A DNA stretch of 6,066 nucleotides, from positions 1 to 6,066 of the forward strand of contig JAWXBK010000046.1 of the NCBI GenBank assembly GCA_034439975.1, written 5' to 3'. Position numbers and translations under genes: made by a program. The DNA comes from JAWXBK01 sp034439975. Its GTDB lineage: Bacteria > Pseudomonadota > Alphaproteobacteria > Dongiales > Dongiaceae. This document shows, in pieces, positions 1-6,066 of the stretch. Numbering within the stretch: the stretch's first letter is position 1; every line of letters begins with the position of its first letter. The notes under the pieces are model-generated. The model did not search any database, was not told the DNA's origin, and was given only the letters and a program-made list of their open reading frames with translations.

Positions 1-20
1 CCGGTTCGCGCGCGAACCGG
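1..20. repeat. Perfect 20-bp palindrome inside the partial sulfotransferase gene
   Basis: Positions 1-10 (CCGGTTCGCG) are the exact reverse complement of 11-20. On the minus strand it encodes RFAREP, which aligns with the equivalent RYDREP of the neighbouring paralogue. It is therefore coding sequence and may be palindromic only by chance in GC-rich DNA. Confidence 0.6.
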
Positions 21-733
21 TCGAGCGCCTTGTCGGATATCTCGCCGTTCTTGCCGTGCTTGTTCAGTTCCCACTGACTCCGGCTGGCGCGCTCGATCAG
101 CAGATTGAGCCGCTCGGTGCCGAGCGCGTCGAGCCCGACATAGTCGCGCAAGCGCTCGAGCGTTGCCGGATCGCCGACCAGATCCTCGTAGCGGATGACG
201 AGATGCGGCAGCGTGCGCAGCGCCATCAGCTCGTGGACGGTGTAACAGATCCGCGAGAAGACCCATGCCTCGTCGCGCCGATGCTTGCCGTCGTGAAACA
301 CCAGGCGCATGCGGTTGACCAGTTCGAGCGCCGATATGGTCACCGCCCGCAAATCGCGCACGCAGAGCACGATCTTGCGCGGCCGGTAAATCTCGAAGAG
401 GCGGCGCCAGCCGACGAGATTGACGTATTTCACGCCCCAGAAATCGAGGTTCTTCAACTCGGCCATGAAACTGGCGTCGAAATGATCGATGTTGCGGTCG
501 AAGTTACCGGCCTCGAGGGTCTGCTCGGGGGCGGGCAGACCGAAATCCTTCCCGAGCTGACGCATGCGGTCGGCGAGGATCGGGTCGTATTTCGAGAGCA
601 GGTCCGGTTCGCTGAAGACCAGCGCCTTGCCGCGCACGGTCATGAGGTCGGCGAGCAGGGTCGTGCCGGTCCGCATCAATCCCATGACGGCGACGCCCAT
701 ATCGGTTCGTTTGATGCCGCGCTTTTCGCTCAT
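1..733 (-). CDS. Sulfotransferase, third tandem paralogue (partial, C-terminus off left edge)
   Basis: This is a PAPS-type sulfotransferase domain, predicted to transfer sulfate from PAPS to an unknown acceptor in the cytoplasm. Translating from the ATG at 733 gives 244 open codons to the edge. The 5'-phosphosulfate-binding loop is MRTGTTL at residues 20-26. The 3'-phosphate motif is RDLRAVTIS, with R126 and S134. A later RYEDL segment matches the conserved acidic region of bacterial sulfotransferases. It shares WGVKYV, KHRRDEAWVFSR and HELMALR with the neighbouring paralogue at 730-2142, to which it is clearly the closest. The start is chosen because its ATG overlaps the upstream TGA (ATGA) and no good Shine-Dalgarno is seen, so translation is probably coupled. 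The sequence stops just where the upstream paralogues enter their linker, so a C-terminal methyltransferase-like domain is expected outside the window but not seen. Confidence 0.9.
   Translation of the reverse strand, partial: MSEKRGIKRTDMGVAVMGLMRTGTTLLADLMTVRGKALVFSEPDLLSKYDPILADRMRQLGKDFGLPAPEQTLEAGNFDRNIDHFDASFMAELKNLDFWGVKYVNLVGWRRLFEIYRPRKIVLCVRDLRAVTISALELVNRMRLVFHDGKHRRDEAWVFSRICYTVHELMALRTLPHLVIRYEDLVGDPATLERLRDYVGLDALGTERLNLLIERASRSQWELNKHGKNGEISDKALDRFAREP
730..733 (-). other. ATGA stop/start overlap between two sulfotransferase genes
   Basis: The TGA of the 730-2142 gene shares bases with the ATG of the next gene (minus-strand ATGA). No good Shine-Dalgarno precedes the second start, so reinitiation (translational coupling) is the likely way it is translated. 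Confidence 0.75.
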
Positions 734-2142
734 GCGTCGCTGTCGGTGTCCGGCTGCTTTGTGTCGTTGCCCTGGGGCCGCGCCCGGATCAGGCTCAGCC
801 CGTTCTTGATGCCCCATTTTGCCGTCACGCGAAACCCGGTCTGCTGAAGCAGTGTGACCATTTGGCTCCGGCTCAGATTGTTGATCCAGCCGAGCGCCGC
901 ACGATCGATGCCTTCCGTATCGTCGGTCGCATGATAGGACATCAGTACCGGCCGGCCCAGTTTATGCAGCGCGTCGAGAACACGCGGCAGATCGGGCAGA
1001 TATTCGATCAGATCGAGGGCGGCGATCAGCGTTGCCTTGCCGGGCGGCGGCAATACGCCGGCGGCGATCGTGTCGAAACGGCGCAAGGCGGGCGGCAACA
1101 TCAGATAGCCGGCCGTTTCAGGTTTCATGAAGCGCAGCGCTGGCAAAGCCGCGCCGAGATCGAGCAGAATGTCCTTCGGGCGCGTGTTCTGGGCGACCAG
1201 GCGGCGGCCGCGACGCAGTTCGAATACCGGTTCGATGCAGTCCGGACCCTGCCAGATAGCGTTTTCGGTCGGCAGATAGGGGATCGGATTGTCGCCCGGC
1301 TTCGGCCGCAGGCGGAACGGGTGCGTCGACAGACGCTTTTCGGGCGCCGGCACCTCGTAGTCGAAGGCGAGCGAGTATTCCGGGTAGAGCCGCCACATCC
1401 GGTCGGCGAGCCGCTTGCGTGGCCCGTCCGGCTCGCGATCGTAGCGGCCGAGCGAGCGCCCGGTGATGCCGTCGGCGTGCTTCTTCGATTCCCACTCGGT
1501 GCGCGAGGGGTCCTCGATCTGGAGATTGATGCGCTCGGTGCCGAGCGCATCGATCTCCATATAGCCGCGCAGGTCTTCCTTGGTTTTCTCCGGATCTGTT
1601 GCGAGATCCTCATAGCGCATCGCGAAATGCGGAAAGCGGCGCAGCGCCATCAGCTCATGCACGGTATAGCCGACCCGCGAGAAGACCCAGGCCTCGTCGC
1701 GCATATGTTTGCGGTCGTCGAATGCGAGCCGCATCCGTTCCACCAGTTCGATGGCCGACAGCGTGACGTCGCGGATATCGCGCGCGCAGAGAATCAGCTT
1801 CTTCGCCGGGTAACGGCTGAACAGCCCGTCCAGATTGTACAGATCGACATATTTGACGCCCCACCAGTCGAGCGTCCGCAACTGGGGCACGATCGAGGCG
1901 CGAAAATATTCGTCGTTGCGCTCGTAGGTGCCGGGCTTGGGCGGCGGCGGAACGTCGAGGCCGAAGCTTTCGGCGATCGCGTGCGTGCGCCGGGTCTGGC
2001 CCTCGTTCCATTTGCCGAGCAGATTGGGCTCGCTGACGATCAGCGACTTGCCGCGGACGGTCAGCAGATCGGCGACGAGCGTCGTGCCGCTGCGCATCAT
2101 GCCCATGATGGCCACGCCCATCGGAAACTGCTCTGTGGCCAT
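730..2142 (-). CDS. Two-domain protein: sulfotransferase plus degenerate methyltransferase-like domain
   Basis: This 470-aa protein has an N-terminal sulfotransferase domain (about residues 8-265), a linker, and a class I methyltransferase-like domain (about 306-458). The PAPS loop is MRSGTTL at 16-22. The 3'-phosphate motif is RDIRDVTLS with R121 and S129, and RYEDL lies at 176-180. The C-terminal domain aligns throughout with that of the protein at 2238-3686, including SYHATDDT and RAALGWINNLS near the end. However, its motif I reads ILLDLGAAL (325-333) in place of a Gly-x-Gly motif, and the acidic residue expected after strand 2 is replaced by a Pro-rich stretch near 349-351. I infer an active sulfotransferase with a SAM-binding half that is probably inactive. 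The ATG at 2142 has only a weak ribosome site. In-frame Met8 is an alternative start that would still keep the P-loop. The acceptor is unknown. Confidence 0.92.
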   Translation of the reverse strand: MATEQFPMGVAIMGMMRSGTTLVADLLTVRGKSLIVSEPNLLGKWNEGQTRRTHAIAESFGLDVPPPPKPGTYERNDEYFRASIVPQLRTLDWWGVKYVDLYNLDGLFSRYPAKKLILCARDIRDVTLSAIELVERMRLAFDDRKHMRDEAWVFSRVGYTVHELMALRRFPHFAMRYEDLATDPEKTKEDLRGYMEIDALGTERINLQIEDPSRTEWESKKHADGITGRSLGRYDREPDGPRKRLADRMWRLYPEYSLAFDYEVPAPEKRLSTHPFRLRPKPGDNPIPYLPTENAIWQGPDCIEPVFELRRGRRLVAQNTRPKDILLDLGAALPALRFMKPETAGYLMLPPALRRFDTIAAGVLPPPGKATLIAALDLIEYLPDLPRVLDALHKLGRPVLMSYHATDDTEGIDRAALGWINNLSRSQMVTLLQQTGFRVTAKWGIKNGLSLIRARPQGNDTKQPDTDSDA

Positions 2143-2180
2143 CGCTCGGTCCGTTGCCTTTGTCGATTCTGCGCGGCGGG

Positions 2181-2210
2181 ACTATCCGTTGCGTGCCGCG
2201 CGGCTGTCAA
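2181..2210 (-). promoter_or_regulatory. Candidate sigma-70-type promoter for the second and third sulfotransferases
   Basis: In the 95-bp gap before the gene at 2142, the minus strand reads a perfect TTGACA (plus 2205-2210), then 18 nt, then GATAGT (plus 2181-2186). It would give a leader of roughly 30 nt. The spacer contains the palindrome GCCGCGCGGC (2195-2204), a possible operator or chance. No terminator with a U-tract is visible in this gap, so read-through from the upstream gene is also likely. Confidence 0.4.
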
Positions 2211-2237
2211 CGCGACCCGCGCCGCGCCGCGCACCCC

Positions 2238-3686
2238 TCAACGCGGGCTCAGTCTCAGCATCGCCTGGCGACCGTCGAACGCCCAATCGGCCTCGACCGC
2301 GAAGCCGGCAGCCTCGGCAGCACCCTGCAGTTCGGCGCGCGTCAGGTGATTGACCCAGCCGAGCGCGGCCCGATCGGTGTCGGCGGTGTCGTCGGCCGGG
2401 TGGTAGCTCACGATCGCCGGCAGCCCATACTCGCGCAGCCGCCGCAGCCAGCTTGGCAGATCGGGGTCGACATGCTCGAGGAGACCCAGTGCTGCGACCA
2501 GGGTCGCCCGTCCCTTGTCGGGCAGTTCGCCTTCGCAAAGTCGCGCGACACGGTATTTCTCATTGCGCGCCACCACGTCGCACATGATGAACCGGCACTC
2601 GGGCGGCAGGAGATAACGCAGCGCGGGGACGCCGCAGGAGAGATCGAGGACAATGCTGCCGCGCGGGACGAACTGCGCCGCGCGGATACGCGCGCGCCGC
2701 CGGGCGAAGGCCGGTTCGAGCAAGGGAGGCCCCTCCCAGTCCCAGCGCTCCGCATTCCGGTACGCGACCGGATTTTCGTCCCGCAACCCCATCGGCGCGA
2801 GCATCGTGAAGGGGTGGCCGGCGATCCGCGCGGCCGCGGGCGGCACGTCGTAACCGAAACGCTCGGAGTAGGTGGCATAGAGGCGCCAGATCCGGTCGCT
2901 CAGTGCGCGAATGGGCCCGGGCGGCTCGGCGGTATGGCGAGCGACCGATGCGGTCGTGATGGCGTCGCCGTGCTTTGCCAGCTCCCAGTCGCGCCGGCGC
3001 TGCGACGCCTCGATGTTGGCGCGGCCGGCCGTTGCGTCCGTCTCGGTCCGCCCGACACCGACCAAAGCCGCGATGTCGCCGCGCAAGGCAGGGTCGGCTG
3101 CGAAATCCTCGTACCGCACGATGCGGTCGGCGCGATCGGCCAGCCGCAACAGTTCGTGGATGTTGTGGCCGAGGCTCGACAGAACCCAGGCTTCGTCGCG
3201 CATATGTTTGAGATCGGCAAAGGCGAGCGTCAGGCGCGCGATCCGGTCGAGCGACGACACCGCGACGTCGCGCAGATCGCGCACCGACAGGATCAGATGC
3301 TTCGGCGGATAGTCCCGGAACAGGTTCCACCAGGCGAACAAATCGACATACTTGACGCCCCACAGATCGAATCGGTTCAGCGCCGGATAGAGATTGGCCG
3401 CGAAATGACGGGCGAAATCGCCGACCTCGGTTTGCTGCGGCGCCGTCGGCGAAACCGGCACGCCGGCATTCGCGAGCAAGGTGTGGATGCGCTGGATCGT
3501 GTTCTGGCTCCAGCGGCCGTGGATATTGGGCTCGCTGAGGATGACCGACCGGCTTTGTATCGAGAGCAGGTCCGACAAGAGCGTCGTGCCGCAGCGCGGC
3601 AGGCCCATGATCGCGACGCCCATCGAACGTGCGTTGTCTCTCGTCGGCGGTTCGGCGCCCGGCGCGTCCGTCGCGTTCATCGCCAT
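2238..3686 (-). CDS. Two-domain sulfotransferase-methyltransferase fusion
   Basis: This is a 482-aa protein. Residues about 22-285 form a PAPS-type sulfotransferase domain: PRCGTTL loop at 30-36, RDLRDVAVS with R136 and S144, and RYEDF at 191-195. Residues about 325-480 form a class I SAM-methyltransferase-like domain. Its motif I is IVLDLSCG (345-352), D370 is a candidate for the acidic residue that contacts the SAM ribose, and LLEHV (402-406) sits where motif IV/post-I is expected. The tail carries SYHPADDT and RAALGWVNHLT, a pattern I associate with methyltransferase-like proteins of alphaproteobacterial exopolysaccharide regions (from memory, unverified). It starts 4 bp after the ubiG-like stop, so it is probably co-transcribed and translationally coupled. 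A second in-frame ATG at 3680 is an alternative start. Whether both domains act on one acceptor is unknown. Confidence 0.92.
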   Translation of the reverse strand: MAMNATDAPGAEPPTRDNARSMGVAIMGLPRCGTTLLSDLLSIQSRSVILSEPNIHGRWSQNTIQRIHTLLANAGVPVSPTAPQQTEVGDFARHFAANLYPALNRFDLWGVKYVDLFAWWNLFRDYPPKHLILSVRDLRDVAVSSLDRIARLTLAFADLKHMRDEAWVLSSLGHNIHELLRLADRADRIVRYEDFAADPALRGDIAALVGVGRTETDATAGRANIEASQRRRDWELAKHGDAITTASVARHTAEPPGPIRALSDRIWRLYATYSERFGYDVPPAAARIAGHPFTMLAPMGLRDENPVAYRNAERWDWEGPPLLEPAFARRRARIRAAQFVPRGSIVLDLSCGVPALRYLLPPECRFIMCDVVARNEKYRVARLCEGELPDKGRATLVAALGLLEHVDPDLPSWLRRLREYGLPAIVSYHPADDTADTDRAALGWVNHLTRAELQGAAEAAGFAVEADWAFDGRQAMLRLSPR

Positions 3687-3690
3687 CCGC

Positions 3691-4506
3691 TCACGCCGCG
3701 TCGCGAACCGTGGCCGGTCGCACCACCGCCATGTAGTTCACATCGAGATCGGTGCCGATGCGCCAGCGGTCGGTCAACGGGTTGTAGGTGACGCCGGCAA
3801 GCTGCTCGATCGTTGCGCCATGAAGCGCGAGGCCGCGCGAGAGTTCGGACGGGCGCACGAACTTGCGCCAGTTATGCGTACCGCGCGGCAACCAGCGCAG
3901 GACATACTCGGCGCCGACCACGGCCAGAGCGAAAGCCTTGGCGGTGCGGTTGAGGGTCGCGACGATCATCAGGCCGTCGGGTTTTACAAGCGCGCAGCAG
4001 GCACCGAGAAACGAATCGAGATCGGCGACATGCTCGACGATCTCGAGCGAGAGGACGATATCGAAGCGTGCGCCGCTCGCCGCGAGATCCTCGGCGGTGA
4101 TCGCGCGATAGTCGATCGCCAGGCCGCTTTCGGCGGCATGATGTTGTGCGATCGCGATGTTGCGCGGCGCCGCGTCGACGCCGGTCACGCTCGCACCGAG
4201 ACGCGCCATCGGTTCCGCGACCAGTCCGCCGCCGCACCCGATATCGAGCAGAGAGAGGCCGGCGAACGGGCGGGTCTCCGTCGTCGATCGGCCGAAACGG
4301 GCGGCGATGCGATCGCGGATGAAACCGAGCCGGGTCGGATTGAATTTATGCAGCGGCCGGAACTGGCCTTCGGGATCCCACCAGGATTCGGCCAGTGCCT
4401 CGAATCGCGCGATCTCGTCCGGATCGACGCTCGGGCTCACCGGGGCGCCCGCCGGTCTCGCACCGGCGTCCTGCCCGGTCCCGTTGGAGTCGTGACGGTC
4501 GCTCAT
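3691..4506 (-). CDS. ubiG: UbiG-like ubiquinone biosynthesis O-methyltransferase
   Basis: UbiG performs both SAM-dependent O-methylations of the ubiquinone ring (2-polyprenyl-6-hydroxyphenol and 3-demethylubiquinone) at the inner face of the membrane. This 271-aa protein has the family hallmarks. FEALAESWWDPEGQFRPLH lies at 35-53. SAM motif I is LLDIGCGGG (86-94), with acidic D111 after strand 2, and LEIVEHV is at 154-160. The UbiG-specific segment from NRTAKAF (186) to HNWRKFVRP (211-219) includes the amphipathic, membrane-associating region, and YNPLTDRW and DVNYM follow near the C-terminus. The first 30 residues are a low-complexity extension, making it somewhat longer than the roughly 240-aa E. 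coli enzyme. The ATG at 4506 is preferred over an in-frame upstream start at 4599, which would overlap the sulfatase by 83 bp, because a GAGGA ribosome site precedes it. Its setting between sulfatase and sulfotransferases is unusual, so it may be a recruited second copy. Confidence 0.93.
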   Translation of the reverse strand: MSDRHDSNGTGQDAGARPAGAPVSPSVDPDEIARFEALAESWWDPEGQFRPLHKFNPTRLGFIRDRIAARFGRSTTETRPFAGLSLLDIGCGGGLVAEPMARLGASVTGVDAAPRNIAIAQHHAAESGLAIDYRAITAEDLAASGARFDIVLSLEIVEHVADLDSFLGACCALVKPDGLMIVATLNRTAKAFALAVVGAEYVLRWLPRGTHNWRKFVRPSELSRGLALHGATIEQLAGVTYNPLTDRWRIGTDLDVNYMAVVRPATVRDAA

Positions 4507-4513
4507 AGCGCGA

Positions 4514-4518
4514 TCCTC
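4514..4518 (-). promoter_or_regulatory. Shine-Dalgarno of the ubiG-like gene
   Basis: GAGGA on the minus strand lies 7 nt before the ATG at 4506 and overlaps the TGA stop of the sulfatase (4517-4519). It decides the start of the methyltransferase and suggests coupled translation of the two genes. Confidence 0.7.
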
Positions 4519-5884
4519 ATGCGGCGAAGCCGAGATGGTCGCCGGCCTCCGCCATCCGATCGCGCAGCAGGTCGGTGAAGCGGGCGACCGCCGCCGCATC
4601 GCGCTTCACGAGATCGTTCATCTGCCAGGGATCGGCGGTCAGATCGTAAAGATGCCAGGGCTTGAGCCCGCTCGCGCGCGATCCCCAGCAGGCGAAGAGA
4701 TGCTCGCGCGTGCGCAAAGCCCGCCAGCTGCGGCGATACCAGGGATGATCCGACTCGAAATGATGCGTGAGATAGAGCAGCACGCCGGCACGATCGAGCG
4801 TTCCCGTTGGCGCATCGAGCAGCCTCGCGAGATCGATGCCGGGCAGGGCGGCTTCCGGCTCGATGCCGGCGAGGCCGAGCAGGGTCGGAAACAGATCCTC
4901 GGTGCCAACCGGTTCGGATGCGCGTTTGCCGGCGCTGGCCTTGCGCCGCGGATCGCGCACGATCAGCGGCACGCCGACCGATTCCTCATATGGGTTGCGC
5001 TTGACCGAATTGGGCAGCGCATGCGCGCCATCCATCTGGCCGTGATCGGCGGTAAACATCAACACGGTCTCGTCGGCGAGGCCGAGCGCATCGAGACCGG
5101 CGACGAAACGGCCGACATTGTCGTCGAGATTGTCGATCATCGCCTGATAGATCTGCCGGCCGAGAATCGCATTGTCGCGCGCGCGCGCCGGCAGCTTGGG
5201 TTCGGGCCCGGTGTCGGTATCGCGGAACAAAAAATTCGGCGGCAAGGTCGGTTTCATTGCGCGCCGCCTTTGTTCGTATTCGCGCGGCGCACCGAGCGGC
5301 GGATGCGGCGGTTCGACCGACAGTACGAACAGAAACGGCCGCGCATTCTTTTTGCGGTCGCCGCTGCGCCGTTCTTTGAGGAGGGCGAGCGCGCGGTCGA
5401 CCAGCACGTCGGTCTGGAAGCCTTCGTAGCGCCGCGGCTCGCTTGTGTCGCCGCTATAGAGTTCGGTCCGGAAATGATCGTTGACCTTTTCGAACCCCTC
5501 CCAGATGCCGAACCGGCCGCGATGGTCCGGTGGAACCCAGCCGCTCTCGTCTGGATTGGCGCCGAAGAGATGCCATTTGCCGAGATAGATCGTGTCGTAG
5601 CCGTTCTCGTTGAAAATATCAGCGATGGTCCGCTCCGCCGGCGACATGCGCCAGCCGAGGCAGGGCACGTCGCGGGTCAGCGCGCGCAGGCCCGTCATCA
5701 GGGTAAAGCGATAGGGCACGCAAACCGGAAAACTCGAGCAGGCGGCATCGAATGTCACGCCCGATGCGGCCAGCGCGTCGATATGCGGCGTCGCCGCGTC
5801 GGCCGCGCCATAACAGCCGAGCGCGTTGCGCCGAAGCTGGTCTGCGAGGAACAGGACGATGTTGGGACGGGCGGATTTCTTCAT
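4517..5884 (-). CDS. Type I sulfatase family hydrolase (formylglycine type), no signal peptide
   Basis: This 455-aa member of the sulfatase/alkaline phosphatase superfamily is predicted to hydrolyse a sulfate ester. Numbering is from the ATG at 5884. Metal ligands are suggested by ADQ (D15, Q16). The maturation motif CVPYR begins at C55 and is followed by TLMTG; the cysteine would be converted to formylglycine by a separate enzyme. GKWH gives K103 and H105, PPHPP gives H194, TADHG gives D280 and H281, and K295 follows. The C-terminal LYDLTADPWQMNDL is typical of the family. The N-terminus runs straight from MKKSARPN into the first strand with no hydrophobic leader, so it is probably cytoplasmic. 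An in-frame TTG at 5896 could add four residues, but the ATG is preferred; neither has a clear ribosome site. It appears to be the first gene of the operon. Choline-sulfatase-like or phosphonate monoester hydrolase activity cannot be excluded. The substrate is unknown. Confidence 0.92.
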   Translation of the reverse strand: MKKSARPNIVLFLADQLRRNALGCYGAADAATPHIDALAASGVTFDAACSSFPVCVPYRFTLMTGLRALTRDVPCLGWRMSPAERTIADIFNENGYDTIYLGKWHLFGANPDESGWVPPDHRGRFGIWEGFEKVNDHFRTELYSGDTSEPRRYEGFQTDVLVDRALALLKERRSGDRKKNARPFLFVLSVEPPHPPLGAPREYEQRRRAMKPTLPPNFLFRDTDTGPEPKLPARARDNAILGRQIYQAMIDNLDDNVGRFVAGLDALGLADETVLMFTADHGQMDGAHALPNSVKRNPYEESVGVPLIVRDPRRKASAGKRASEPVGTEDLFPTLLGLAGIEPEAALPGIDLARLLDAPTGTLDRAGVLLYLTHHFESDHPWYRRSWRALRTREHLFACWGSRASGLKPWHLYDLTADPWQMNDLVKRDAAAVARFTDLLRDRMAEAGDHLGFAA

Positions 5885-6066
5885 GCCAGCCGGCAATGCG
5901 CAGCGTTACGGTATCGGCGTCCTGATCGCAGCATCGTTGCGCCAGCGTCCCTTCTCCAAGGTTCGTCCGCACTATGCCGGCATCGGCCCGGCGGGGACAA
6001 GAGTCGGGCGGGAGGGCAGGCTCGGGGCAAGCATCGCCGACTCGGGTCGACGGCCCTCTCTCGGTC
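5885..6066. other. Upstream region without a supportable gene
   Basis: These 182 bp hold no RNA gene, terminator hairpin with U-tract, or repeat that I can see. On the minus strand one frame is open from the right edge to a TAG at 5972-5974. It could be the last 30 or so codons of an upstream gene, but its composition (Pro, Ser, Arg, Ala) gives no support. Confidence 0.4.
5971..6000 (-). promoter_or_regulatory. Weak candidate promoter upstream of the sulfatase
   Basis: The minus strand reads TTGTCC (plus 5995-6000), 18 nt, then CATAGT (plus 5971-5976), about 80 nt before the sulfatase ATG. The -35 is poor, but the spacing and the ATAGT core match the candidate at 2181-2210. Low confidence. 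Confidence 0.2.

Noticed and set aside
56..847. Plus-strand open frame over the left edge
   Set aside because: It is antisense to the partial sulfotransferase, whose PAPS-binding motifs are plain on the minus strand. The same antisense pattern recurs over all three paralogues, which explains why similar peptides appear on the plus strand.
2195..2240. GC-rich inverted sequences after the fusion gene as a terminator
   Set aside because: No run of T follows on the minus strand, so an intrinsic terminator is not supported.
862..2349. Long plus-strand open frame (495 codons)
   Set aside because: It lies antisense to the sulfotransferase gene at 730-2142, shows no recognisable motifs, and has the Arg/Ala/His/Gln-rich composition expected from an antisense frame in GC-rich DNA.
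2154..3791. Long plus-strand open frame (545 codons)
   Set aside because: It is antisense to the fusion gene at 2238-3686 and part of the ubiG-like gene, with no domain signature. The minus-strand frame carries clear motifs.
3691..4599. Longer start for the ubiG-like gene at 4599
   Set aside because: It would overlap the sulfatase by 83 bp with an Arg/Pro/Ser-rich extension unlike UbiG. The ATG at 4506 has a good Shine-Dalgarno at 4514-4518.
5619..5972. Minus-strand open frame starting at a GTG upstream of the sulfatase
   Set aside because: It is in a different frame from the sulfatase over most of its length, is rich in Arg and has no motifs, so it is a shadow frame.
5974..6066. Plus-strand ATG open to the right edge, a possible divergent gene start
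   Set aside because: It has only 31 low-complexity codons and no convincing ribosome site. It cannot be judged without sequence beyond the edge.

Overview
The window is a GC-rich stretch in which every convincing gene is on the minus strand, so it reads right to left. A clear UbiG-type O-methyltransferase points to a ubiquinone-making proteobacterium. Base composition and the style of the proteins suggest an alphaproteobacterium (Rhodospirillales- or Rhizobiales-like), but this is inference and no taxonomic marker is present.

In transcription order the layout is as follows. About 180 bp of leader at the right edge carries no supportable gene and one weak promoter candidate. Next comes a soluble, probably cytoplasmic type I sulfatase (4517-5884), then a UbiG-like methyltransferase (3691-4506) 10 bp downstream with a Shine-Dalgarno overlapping the sulfatase stop. 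A two-domain sulfotransferase/methyltransferase-like protein (2238-3686) follows after 4 bp. A 95-bp gap with a promoter-like TTGACA-N18-GATAGT comes next. A second two-domain paralogue (730-2142) follows, and its TGA overlaps the ATG of a third paralogue (1-733), which runs off the left edge.

The core of the window is a tandem array of three diverged sulfotransferases. Each keeps the P-loop that binds the 5'-phosphosulfate of PAPS and the R...S motif that binds its 3'-phosphate. In the two complete copies the sulfotransferase is joined to a C-terminal class I SAM-methyltransferase-like domain. That domain looks intact in the 2238-3686 copy, but in the 730-2142 copy it has lost the glycine motif and the acidic SAM-binding residue. 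I do not recognise a named pathway.

Taken together, the neighbourhood encodes enzymes that would add sulfate (three), remove sulfate (one) and add methyl groups (UbiG-like, plus one or more fused domains). This fits tailoring of a sulfated small molecule, lipid, quinone or glycan. The substrate cannot be read from the sequence. The large plus-strand open frames (for example 862-2349 and 2154-3791) are antisense shadows of these genes.
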